Shown here: positions 1 to 7,538 of the stretch, in pieces
Numbering within the stretch: position 1 is the first letter of the stretch
How the letters are laid out: each line of letters begins with the position of its first letter
Origin: Methanosarcina sp. UBA289
GTDB taxonomy: Archaea; Halobacteriota; Methanosarcinia; Methanosarcinales; Methanosarcinaceae
DNA: 44,180 nucleotides
Assembly: GCA_002496565.1 (NCBI GenBank)
Contig: DAKJ01000006.1
Coordinates: forward strand, 1 to 44,180
Direction: 5' to 3'
Program-made: the position numbers and the translations under genes
Notes under the pieces: generated by a model
Databases searched by the model: none
Seen by the model: the letters and a program-made list of their open reading frames with translations, nothing else
Told to the model about the DNA's origin: nothing

Positions 1-1406
1 GCTGTTGAGCTCGTTCCGTCTCCAAAATCCCATTTCCATGATGTGGGAGCTCCTGTGCTGGTATCCGTAAACACAACGTTTAGTGGTTCACTTCCTGATG
101 TCGGAGAAGCCGAAAACTCAGCAACCGGTTTTGTTGCAGCTATTGTTACTGTTATGTAATTTGATTTTTTAACCGTGTTACTTCCAGCTGCATTTGTTGC
201 TGTCAATGTTACTGTGTATTTTCCTGCTTTGGAATATTTATGTGTTGGATTCTGCAGGGTTGACGATGTTCCATCTCCAAAATCCCATTTCCATGAAGTA
301 GGAGTTCCTGTGCTGGTATCCGTAAACACAACGTTTAATGGTGCTTTTCCTGATGTGACATCACTAGTGAAACTTGCAACCGGAGTTACTGGATTTTGTA
401 CTTGAGTAGTACCTATAAACTGCCCGAAGGCAGCCGGATCTTCTCCTACCTTCACCGTAGCTATAACTTTGTTTGTGGCGGTGTTAATTACGGATACAGT
501 ATTGCTTTCTTCATTTGCCACGTATACCCTTGTTCCCTCAGGGTTGATGGCAATTCCTAATGGGTAGCTTCCTACTTTTATAGTGGCTGTAACTTTGCTT
601 GTGGCAGTATCAATCACAGAGACAGTGTTATCTCCATAGTTCGTTACATATGCCTTTGTTCCCGTCGGGTTGACTGCAACTCCCCACGGATAACTTCCTA
701 CAGTCACCGTGGCTGTAACCTTATTTGTTGCTGTGTCAATTACAGAGACGTTGTATTCGTTCGTCACATATATTTTTGTTCCATCTGGACTAACTGCAAC
801 TCCAGTAGGGAGATTTCCTACATTCACCGTGGCTGTAACTTTGTTTGTATCTGCGTTAATTACAGCGACATTGTTATCGAGGGTATTCACAACGTATACT
901 TTTGTTCCATCTGGACTGACTGCAATTCCACAGGGATAATTTCCCACTTCTACCGTGGCTGTAACCTTGTTGGCTGCAGGGTCAATTACAGAGACAGTAC
1001 CACTGCCCTCGTTCGCCACATATACCTTTGTTCCCTTAGGGTTGACTGCAACTCCCCAGGGATTAGATCCTACTTTTACCGTGGCTGTAACCTTGTTTGT
1101 AGCTGTATTAATTATAGAGACTGCGTCGCTGACATCGCTCGCGATATACACCTTTGTTCCATCCGGGCTAACTGCAACCCCGTAAGGGTTGTAGCCTACA
1201 TTCACCGTGGCTTTAACAGTGTTACTTGAGGTGTCAATTACAGAGACAGTAGTACTGCCGCTATTCGTAATATATGCATATCTAGCCGTGTTCGAAGTAC
1301 TTTGTGCAGTAGCTGCCGATGCAGTAGATAACATCAGAATTAAAACTAAAAAGATCGCTGCTGAAGCTAAAACTACTGAACACAATTTTTCATTTTTTTT
1401 CATCAT
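1..1406 (-). CDS. Surface protein with YVTN beta-propeller and PKD domains (partial, C-terminus off the left edge)
   Basis: Probably an exported cell-surface protein. Seen: an N-terminal signal peptide (basic MMKKN start, hydrophobic stretch, ending near LSTASA), then seven repeats of about 40 residues, each with a Y[VI][TA]N-like start, a VSVI core, TNKVTATV and a G[VI]AV.P.GTKVY end, together one seven-bladed propeller. A short linker leads to one complete PKD domain (WKWDFGDGTSST, then YSKAGKYTVTLTATNAAGSN) and the beginning of a second, cut by the window edge. Two ATGs lie in tandem; the one at 1403 is better spaced from the upstream GGAG. Family knowledge: this architecture is common in Methanosarcina surface antigens and is thought to serve in S-layer or adhesion functions; no specific ligand can be inferred. 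The gene is monocistronic at its 5' side, with 1.7 kb of non-coding DNA upstream. Confidence 0.9.
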   Translation of the reverse strand, partial: MMKKNEKLCSVVLASAAIFLVLILMLSTASAATAQSTSNTARYAYITNSGSTTVSVIDTSSNTVKATVNVGYNPYGVAVSPDGTKVYIASDVSDAVSIINTATNKVTATVKVGSNPWGVAVNPKGTKVYVANEGSGTVSVIDPAANKVTATVEVGNYPCGIAVSPDGTKVYVVNTLDNNVAVINADTNKVTATVNVGNLPTGVAVSPDGTKIYVTNEYNVSVIDTATNKVTATVTVGSYPWGVAVNPTGTKAYVTNYGDNTVSVIDTATSKVTATIKVGSYPLGIAINPEGTRVYVANEESNTVSVINTATNKVIATVKVGEDPAAFGQFIGTTQVQNPVTPVASFTSDVTSGKAPLNVVFTDTSTGTPTSWKWDFGDGTSSTLQNPTHKYSKAGKYTVTLTATNAAGSNTVKKSNYITVTIAATKPVAEFSASPTSGSEPLNVVFTDTSTGAPTSWKWDFGDGTSST

Positions 1407-3080
1407 CTGGCTCCGTTATATTTCGTCCTGGATTCAGCAGGTAAATCGTTTTTCCAAATATTTTTACCGACAGCGTTTTGTGGAACCTTAGATTTCATCC
1501 CGTACTAAGAAACTGCAAAAATGGTCCGCTGAATATTTCGATAATGAGATTTAGCCCATATGTTATCCAGTTTCAAATACAGTACGGATTTATCTAATTT
1601 CTGAAAAGCGCTATCCTGATACCTTCTTCATCTCAAGGGAAAATTTTCTAATCAAAAACACAATAATTCTATCACATATTTTGAAAGTCGAATAAATTTA
1701 TTAAATATTTTTATGTTTGAATAATTTTTTTAATTTCAGCAAATATGTGATGCTTATTTTTTCCCGTACAGTTTGAAGATGATACCTTCATGAAAAATAT
1801 CCAAATCCTAATGTCGACCTACCGAATACAGGTTTCGTTATCTAAAACTCAGTTCCAAAATCTAGGTGGTTTTTGTTTTTTGTTTACAGACTGAAGCGGA
1901 GTTTATGACAATCATGAAATCGGGATGTAGCTATAGATTCCATGTAGATCTAACAAAATTAACAAACATCAAATCTATTTTGTTCAATTTTGGCATTGTC
2001 CAATCTTAAAGTCTACCGTTGGTACTTATTTATACCGTATTCATATCCTCTAAGAAAGAACCGTTATAGGGGTTCTTGTTATAGAGATTGTATGTTAGGT
2101 CTTACATGCTAGGAAATTAGCTATTTTTGTTCCACGATCAATGATTCATTCTATCTTTCTCTATTTTATATTAAAATGTTTCGAATATTTGACTAAATAA
2201 TTTAATTTTTAGTTATTTCTTTTATTTTATGTGTTATTTGATGCGGCTTTGTAATATCAAATAAACTTCGGTTTAATTTATACGAAAAACATGGGCTCCA
2301 GTCCTTTCTTTATTGTAAAAATCAAATTCAACTTTAAGATAAATCTTAGACATTAGCATGAAAAATGATACTCATTTGATTTTTCGAATCTTGACCGAGT
2401 ACGAATATTAATGCATTTAATAAATTGGGGTGTTGTTTTTTCTGTTAAATTACAAATTTTAAGAGATTTTCAAGTCAAAATTTGAGACATAAAAATAGGT
2501 TCATTTATGTAATACGAAAACTTGATGTCGGATTTATACTGAAATACTGCCAATCATAATTGCATATTTTGAGTAATTGTCTAAAAGTACTACATAAGAA
2601 ATATTATTCTTCTTGGAATATCTACTGAAATTTCTTTAAAGTCTATTTTGATTCACAATTCCTGCTTCTCTTGAAGATATATTTTACATTCAACGCCTGT
2701 TTTATCTTTTCAAAAGTTGTTGATGTTTCTTTTTATTCCACATCTTCTCCAAAAATTATATTCTGCTACGCTTTTTCAAGTCAAGTATATGCTTTAATTA
2801 ACCTAATAGCAATTAAAACAAGCAAATATTATTACTAATTTTCCAATTGGAGTATATATCTAAACTTATAGTACTTCAATTGGAAGCACTAATTGAAAAC
2901 TCCAAATATAAAAAAGTCGAGATGTTATGTAGTGACAGTCGATTGCCGAAAACCGCAAGCACAATGCCGACTCTCAAACCTGGTAATACAAGGCTAAAGG
3001 GTTGGTTTTGTCAGATTTGATCATTGATTCTACACGCCCTTTAGTCTTGATCTCTTTCATCGTTTTTCAATTTAAGGTAT
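1407..3080. other. Long AT-rich intergenic region, no gene seen
   Basis: About 1.7 kb without a convincing ORF on either strand. It should hold the promoter of the YVTN/PKD gene at its left end and 3' flank of the beta-helix gene at its right end. Seen: a small hairpin at 2057-2076 (AGAACC/GGTTCT) and a 12-bp inverted repeat at 2843-2883. The right end (about 2995-3060) resembles 7308-7370 (shared CACGCCCTTT and TTGATCT.TTTC segments), suggesting a common 3' flank duplicated with the surface genes. Nothing else recognisable. Confidence 0.6.
2843..2883. repeat. Imperfect 12-bp inverted repeat
   Basis: CCAATTGGAGTA at 2843-2854 faces TACTTCAATTGG at 2872-2883 (11 of 12 positions pair) around a 17-base AT-rich loop. 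It lies in non-coding DNA away from any start codon. Function unknown. Confidence 0.5.
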
Positions 3081-3249
3081 TCATTTTTTGGATACTACAA
3101 TATATCCAGCCATAGTTTTAGTGTTACTGCCTTTAGCGTTCTTCACTGTTAAGCTGACAGTGTATTTTCCCGCTTTACTGTATGTTGTGCAGGACTCATA
3201 ATGTTGAGTACATTCCATCTGTTGAATATGTTCCATCGTGTTTGTTGAA
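3081..3249 (-). pseudogene. Degenerate PKD-domain tail downstream of the beta-helix gene
   Basis: Just after the stop of the beta-helix gene the minus strand still encodes PKD-like sequence, but in broken frames. DGTYST follows the stop in one frame; after an in-frame TGA and a frame change, YSKAGKYTVSLTVKNAKGSN and a final YIVVSKK stop follow. These are the strands of a PKD C-terminal half. The simplest reading is that the ancestral protein was beta-helix plus PKD, as in other Methanosarcina surface proteins, and that the PKD part has decayed. A separate short gene is unlikely, because the ATG-started version begins inside the neighbouring gene and reads DGTYST in the wrong frame. Confidence 0.65.
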
Positions 3250-4218
3250 TCAGTTGTCAAGAGAGCCATATCCATATCCTTTCGCTACCCAATTCTCAAC
3301 ACTGTGATCAGATGGCCCCAATATGTTTGAACCTGATCCTACCATAACGTAAGGCGACACAGCCCACATAACGTTATCATGAACGTTAATTGACCCTCTT
3401 GCATTAAAATTTCCAATGCCTGCACTGCTGCTTGATCCTTTGAAATCATGCATGATATTATGATGGACATTCACATTCGTCAATGAATTTACCATCTCAA
3501 CACAACACCAGCCAGATTCGGCACTACCTGAGAAGGTATTATGATCTACTTCAATGTTTGTGCAATTGTTTATCCTGACACCTGTATTGGTTTGAACCTC
3601 AACATCACAGTTATACATTCTGGAATCCTTAGTACCGGATAAGAATCCTACACCGTCGTGTCCTACGGAATGCATTCTGCAATTGTATACATCTATTCCA
3701 GAGCTTTTAGTGATTCTGACACCATCACTATACAGATAGCGAGTGAATAAAATATCGTGTACTTTACAATCACTCGATGACCTGAATTGTATGCAGTTTC
3801 GATAGCCTCCATGACCTCCATCATTTGGTCCAGTTGCTGTACTTTTGAACTGAAGGTCACATACTTCAACGTTAGAAACACCTGACCCGAACACATATGC
3901 AGGCGATCTCACTGAGTTACAAACTGAACCGGTAGCAAAGATTATTGTATCGTCGCCTGCACCTTTCAGTACCACATTAGATTTCAAAATTATAGGTGCA
4001 CTTATCTGATAAGTGCCAGCACCAAGGATAACATATCCAGGGTTGCTTGATGTTGCTCCTGATGCAACAGAATTAATTGCTTTATTAATTGCAGTCTGGG
4101 CATCTGGTTCAGACGTCGGATTTACAGTTATTGTATTTTGTGCGCCTAACGCAGCAGGTACGGTTGTTAAAATAAGGCATGTTACTAGGAATAGGGTTCC
4201 TATCTGTCTTTTTAGCAT
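3250..4218 (-). CDS. Secreted right-handed parallel beta-helix protein, copy 1
   Basis: Seen: a signal peptide (MLKRQIGTLF, hydrophobic stretch, cleavage likely after AALG), then a beta-helix of recurring short strands with N/D-rich turns (VEVCDLQF, CKVHDILF, IDVYNCRMHSVGHDGV, SRMYNCDVEV, IEVDHNTFSG, VNVHHNIMHD, INVHDNVMW). The repeated V.[VI].[DN]N pattern is typical of PbH1 repeats found in polysaccharide lyases and other surface proteins. I see no certain catalytic residues, so an enzymatic role is not claimed. Start: the second of two tandem ATGs (4218) is chosen because GGTGA sits at a normal distance and because it aligns with the start of the paralogue at 6216. The protein ends near GYGYGSLDN; a decayed PKD tail follows. 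It is a close tandem duplicate of the gene at 5248-6216. Confidence 0.88.
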   Translation of the reverse strand: MLKRQIGTLFLVTCLILTTVPAALGAQNTITVNPTSEPDAQTAINKAINSVASGATSSNPGYVILGAGTYQISAPIILKSNVVLKGAGDDTIIFATGSVCNSVRSPAYVFGSGVSNVEVCDLQFKSTATGPNDGGHGGYRNCIQFRSSSDCKVHDILFTRYLYSDGVRITKSSGIDVYNCRMHSVGHDGVGFLSGTKDSRMYNCDVEVQTNTGVRINNCTNIEVDHNTFSGSAESGWCCVEMVNSLTNVNVHHNIMHDFKGSSSSAGIGNFNARGSINVHDNVMWAVSPYVMVGSGSNILGPSDHSVENWVAKGYGYGSLDN

Positions 4219-4358
4219 CATATCACCTTTGGGTTGGATTTGGAATTTGAGTAAACAAAGAATTCCATAGGGTTAGAGTCTATTTTTCCCAAAGCACATA
4301 CGGCCGTTAAACTAAGATATGTTGTCAGGAATAGGGCTTCCTGCTTCATTTTAAACAT
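4218..4358 (-). other. Upstream ORF made of a duplicated start/signal-peptide cassette (46 aa)
   Basis: About 140 bp upstream of the beta-helix gene its 5' end is repeated: the same GGTGAT ribosome-binding site is followed by an ATG and MFKMKQEALFLTTYLSLTAV, recognisably related to the real signal peptide. The frame stays open for 46 codons and stops in a TGA that overlaps the start codons of the full gene. It could be a decayed duplicate, or a translated leader coupled to the next gene. Two similar but shorter cassettes precede the paralogue (starts 6358 and 6497). Confidence 0.5.
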
Positions 4359-4452
4359 CGTATCACCTTTGGGTTGGATTTAAAATTTAAGTAAACTCAA
4401 AAACTCAGGATAATCGTATACTCTTTCCTAGATATTTTCTCAAAGTTCTATA

Positions 4453-4735
4453 ATTGGAGGTGGGTTGGACATTAGAAGATTTTGCTTCTATTTCTCAAAA
4501 TCTGTTACTGACCATAGGATGTTATTCTTCTGGTCGATACTTCCTGTTTCACTAACCACGGCCTCTAGCAAAGTTAACTTTTTTGAAAAGTTTTCATCTA
4601 TCTGCTATTTTATTGCTAAGTTGGCATTTCAGGTTTATACAGGCTATATTATAAAATAGTATTTATTTTTCGGAAAAATTTTGAAAACAAGTAATGTAAA
4701 ATATTAATAAGTTATTAGAGAAATCTAATTGTGGA
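4453..4735. repeat. Upstream flank duplicated at 6799-7090 (left copy)
   Basis: This stretch aligns with 6799-7090 over its length, for example ATTGGAGGTGGG, CATAGGATGTTATTC, ACACGGCCTCTAGC-like and GGTTTATACAGG segments. It is the upstream part of the same tandem duplication that produced the two beta-helix genes. Neither copy has an intact common reading frame, so I treat it as non-coding or decayed. Confidence 0.7.
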
Positions 4736-4957
4736 AATAATTTAAATTTTAAGACAAGTACCAAACTTAATTGAACACTTCTGTTATTAACTTTAAAAAT
4801 TCGAACTACAACAGTAAAACTTTTTAGAAATCGATAAAGAAAAATATTTTTGCTTTCCTTATCGTAACTGAAAAATTTATGAAAATAAATATGTTAATTC
4901 ATAATCCATAATTATTTTTTAAACTTGTCTTAAAATTTAAATTATTTCCACAATTAG
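4725..4957. mobile_element. MITE-like element with perfect 35-bp inverted repeats
   Basis: The 35 bases at 4725-4759 (starting CTAATTGTGGAAATAATT) are exactly the reverse complement of 4923-4957, with 163 AT-rich bases between. Beyond the perfect arms, flanking AATATTA and GTTAT segments also pair, so the ancestral repeat may have been longer. There is no ORF inside. Size, symmetry and lack of coding capacity fit a miniature inverted-repeat element; no clear target-site duplication was found, so a plain large hairpin remains possible. Confidence 0.6.
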
Positions 4958-5073
4958 ATAACGGGTAATATTAACATACTTCCAACGAGTAGATCTTAAA
5001 GAGACTGATTAATCTACACTTTCTCATTATTGATAAAAACAAAAAAATTAATGGAGAGTAGATAAAAGAAAAA

Positions 5074-5089
5074 GGACAGTTATCTGCCC
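5074..5089 (-). terminator. Vestigial copy of the gltX terminator
   Basis: On the minus strand GGGCAG-ATAA-CTGTCC is followed by TTTTTTCTTTT. It occupies the same position relative to the gltX-tail relic as the hairpin at 8375-8390 does to real gltX, and the surrounding bases also align. Confidence 0.6.
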
Positions 5090-5107
5090 CTTTTATTTCC
5101 GAAAATC

Positions 5108-5190
5108 ACTTATGGGCAAATACGCCATAATTTCGTCTTTCTCTACCGCATCGATCCTACAAAAACCGAAGCTCTCGAACTATACGATCC
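5108..5190 (-). pseudogene. Relic of the 3' end of gltX
   Basis: Read on the minus strand, the segment gives RIV-stop-FESFGFCRIDAV and then EKDEIMAYL. Intact gltX ends NIVQFERFGFCRIDTV and then SEEEIVAYFAHK. The match covers about 27 codons, keeps the frame, has one nonsense change (CAG to TAG), and continues into a matching terminator hairpin. It lies directly downstream of the second beta-helix gene, where a PKD tail would be expected. It therefore marks an ectopic recombination or partial duplication involving gltX. Confidence 0.85.
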
Positions 5191-5247
5191 TGTAAGTGTG
5201 TGCAGGACTCTTCTTAATATTGAATATGTTCCATCGTGTTTGTTGAA

Positions 5248-6216
5248 TCAGTTGCCCAGAGAGCCGTATCCATATCCTTTCGCTACCCAGTTCTCAACAC
5301 TGTGATCAGATGGTCCCAGTGTGTTTGAGCCTGATCCTACAGTAACGTAAGGTGACACGTTCCACATAACGTTATCATGAACTCTAATAGATCCGCTTGC
5401 ATGAACATTTCCAATGCCTGCACTGCTGCTTGATCCTTTGAAATCATGCATGATATTATGATGGACATTCGTATTTGTCAGTGAATTTTCCAGCTCAACG
5501 CAGCACCAGCCAGATCCAGCATTACCTGAGAAGGTATTGTGATCCACTTCAATATTTGCGCAATTGTCTATCCTGACACCTGTATTGGTTTGAACCTCAA
5601 CATCACAGTTATACATTCTGGAATCCTTAGTTCCGGATAAAAATGCTACACCATCATGTCCTACCGAATGCATTCTGCAATTATATACTTCTATTCCAGA
5701 ACTTTTACTAACTCTGACACCATCACTGTACAGATAGCGAGTGAACAAAATATCGTGTACTTTACAATCACTCGATGATCTGAATTGTATGCAGTTTCGA
5801 TAGTTTCCGTGCCCTCCGTCACTTGGTCCAGTTGCTGTACTTTTGAACTGAAGGTCACATACTTCAACGTTAGAAACACCTGACCCGAACACATATGCAG
5901 GCGATCCTTCGGAGTTACAAACTGAACCGGTAGCAAAGATTATTGTATCGTCGCCTGCACCTTTCAGTACCACATTAGATTTCAAAATTATAGGTGCACT
6001 TATCTGATAAGTGCCAGCACCAAGGATAACATATCCAGGGTTGCTTGATGTTGCTCCTGATGCAACAGAATTAATTGCTTTATTAATTGCAGTCTGGGCA
6101 TCTGATCCAGACGTCGGATTAACAGTTATTGCATTTTGTGCGCCTAACGCAGCAGGTACGGTTGTTAAAATAAGGCATGTTACCAGGAATAGGGTTCCTA
6201 GTTGTCTTTTTAGCAT
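5248..6216 (-). CDS. Secreted right-handed parallel beta-helix protein, copy 2
   Basis: Close paralogue of the gene at 3250-4218 along its whole length: signal peptide MLKRQLGTLF and onward, then the same series of beta-helix rungs (VEVCDLQF, CKVHDILF, IEVYNCRMHSVGHDGV, IEVDHNTFSG, TNVHHNIMHD, IRVHDNVMW) and the same GYGYGSLGN end. Start: the frame is open 27 codons further upstream, but the ATG at 6216 has GGTGA in front, begins a proper signal peptide and matches copy 1, so it is preferred. Some 30 bases after the stop still match copy 1 (the DGTYS part of a PKD domain); the match then breaks and the gltX relic begins. Expected to be exported; substrate unknown. Confidence 0.88.
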   Translation of the reverse strand: MLKRQLGTLFLVTCLILTTVPAALGAQNAITVNPTSGSDAQTAINKAINSVASGATSSNPGYVILGAGTYQISAPIILKSNVVLKGAGDDTIIFATGSVCNSEGSPAYVFGSGVSNVEVCDLQFKSTATGPSDGGHGNYRNCIQFRSSSDCKVHDILFTRYLYSDGVRVSKSSGIEVYNCRMHSVGHDGVAFLSGTKDSRMYNCDVEVQTNTGVRIDNCANIEVDHNTFSGNAGSGWCCVELENSLTNTNVHHNIMHDFKGSSSSAGIGNVHASGSIRVHDNVMWNVSPYVTVGSGSNTLGPSDHSVENWVAKGYGYGSLGN

Positions 6217-6545
6217 CGTATCACCTTTGGGTTGGATTTGGAATTTGAGTAAACTCAAAAAAACCTTATAGGGACTAGTATATCTTCCCAAAAGCACATA
6301 CGGCCGTTAAACTAAGACATGGTATCAGGAATAGGGTTTCCTGCTCTACTTTTAGCATCGTATCACCTTTGGGTTGGATTTGGAATCTGCGTAAACTCAA
6401 AAAACTATAAGATAGTTATATTTCTCCCAACAGTTGATACGGCTGTTAAAATAAGACATGGTTTCGGGAATAGGGTTTCCTGCTTTATTTTTAGCATCGT
6501 ATCGCCTCTAGGTTGGAATTCGAATTTGAGCAACTCAAAAATTCC
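6217..6545 (-). repeat. Two further copies of the start/signal-peptide cassette
   Basis: Upstream of the ATG at 6216 the 5' end of the gene is repeated twice, with ATGs at 6358 (MLKVEQETLFLIPCLSLTAV, stopping soon after) and 6497 (MLKIKQETLFPKPCLILTAV, also stopping). Each carries the GGTGATACG- or GGCGATACG-like ribosome-binding site. Spacing is 142 and 139 bp. Copy 1 has one such extra cassette, so the number differs between the paralogues, as expected for slippage or unequal recombination. Confidence 0.75.
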
Positions 6546-6589
6546 AGGATAATCGCATACTCTTTCCCAGATATTTCTCAAAATTCCAT

Positions 6590-6721
6590 ATTACGTACTC
6601 GTAATGTTTTTTCCGAACTATCTAATTAGACCGAGTATATCAATATCTAATTATGCCGGGTCTATACGGTAATTCAAAGATTATTATTACGTCTGCGTAA
6701 TATTTTTGAATCTATCTAATT
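6590..6721. repeat. Repeated module: ATTACG-N4-CGTAAT hairpin followed by CTATCTAATT
   Basis: A 16-bp palindrome occurs at 6590-6605 (ATTACGTACTCGTAAT) and again at 6686-6701 (ATTACGTCTGCGTAAT). Each is followed 10-12 bases later by CTATCTAATT (6618-6627 and 6712-6721). The module sits in about 200 bp that are present upstream of copy 2 but absent from the otherwise matching flank of copy 1. It could be a pair of protein-binding sites or an inserted repeat. Confidence 0.5.
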
Positions 6722-6798
6722 CAGTTCTCTGCGATTTATGTGGGGCGGACACGTTGCACACAGAGTCTCACTCTCCAATTACATTATAGGGATCAGTC

Positions 6799-7090
6799 AT
6801 TGGAGGTGGGGTCGGATATTAGAAGTTTTGGCTTCTATCACTCAAAACCTGCTACTGACCACCATAGGATGTTATTCCTTCTGGTCAATAGTTACTTTTT
6901 TTACTAACACGGCCTCTAGCCGGGTCAACTCTTCTGAAAGGTTTTTCACTTTCTGTTGTTTAACTGCTAAGTTGACATCTAGGTTTATACAGGTTATATT
7001 ATAAAATATTTTTGCATTTTTCAAAAAAAATTTGGAAAGTATACAATATATAATAATATGATTTATTGGAGAATGACTGACTCTAATTAT
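6799..7090. repeat. Upstream flank duplicated at 4453-4735 (right copy)
   Basis: Counterpart of the left copy. On the minus strand it has a short open stretch reading VKNLSEELTRLEAVLVKK, which looks coiled-coil-like, but the left copy breaks the same frame, so a gene is not supported. Confidence 0.6.
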
Positions 7091-7307
7091 ATCCACATTT
7101 CTAAGATTTATGTAAAAGTATCTGATTGAAGCGGATCAGTGTAGAAACACAAGTATTTCGGCACAAAAGCATGAGACAAAAACATTAAGAATTTCACATT
7201 AGCTAAAAAAGTTAAGAAATTATATCTTGGGAGCCGGTTATTGAAAAATTGAGAGTATGAAGAATTGAGAGTATGAGGGTGGCTTTCAATTATTTTAAAA
7301 TAAGGTC

Positions 7308-7354
7308 AAAGGGCGTGTTTATCATATATTATCAATGATACTATCACGCCCTTT
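7308..7354. terminator. Perfect 10-bp inverted repeat, possible terminator of the PKD region
   Basis: AAAGGGCGTG at 7308-7317 faces CACGCCCTTT at 7345-7354 around an AT-rich loop of 27 bases. It lies about 30 bases beyond the last PKD relic on the minus strand. A U-tract is weak on the minus strand and better on the plus strand (pyrimidine-rich 7355-7378), so the direction of action is uncertain. A degenerate version occurs near 2998-3043, after the other PKD tail. Confidence 0.45.
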
Positions 7355-7386
7355 CTCCTTGATCTTTTTCTTTTTCCAATTCAGTT

Positions 7387-7512
7387 TTATTTACTTTCGG
7401 AGTATATTCCCAGCCTTGTGTTTGTTGTCACCTTTATGAAGTTTGTCTTCGTTACAGTACTGTTGCCTTCCACATTACTTACTGTAAATCTAATCTTATA
7501 GAGCCCCAGAAG
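7387..7512 (-). pseudogene. PKD half-domain relic
   Basis: Downstream of the stop at 7539 the minus strand encodes LYKIRFTVSNVEGNSTVTKT followed by NFIKV and a stop at 7387-7389. This is the C-terminal half of a PKD domain. No start codon or first half is attached, so it is a leftover of a longer PKD array. Confidence 0.6.
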
Positions 7513-7538
7513 ATTTACGATCATTTTCGAAATTGCAG

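Noticed and set aside
709..1491. Series of plus-strand ORFs with similar valine/threonine-rich proteins
   Set aside because: They are the reverse complement of the YVTN repeats, which explains both their periodicity and similarity.
3693..3896. Short minus-strand ORF inside the beta-helix gene (also at 5691-5936)
   Set aside because: Out-of-frame shadow; present in both copies only because the genes are duplicates.
4725..4957. CRISPR-like or tRNA-like structure
   Set aside because: Only one pair of inverted arms, no direct-repeat spacer array and no cloverleaf with conserved tRNA bases.
5181..5186. UAG in the gltX relic as a pyrrolysine codon
   Set aside because: The segment lacks the rest of the gene and any start; the TAG corresponds to CAG in intact gltX and is a decay mutation.
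6872..7096. 74-codon minus-strand ORF with a coiled-coil-like stretch
   Set aside because: The matching segment of the duplicated flank breaks the frame; no ribosome-binding site. A decayed coding origin remains possible.
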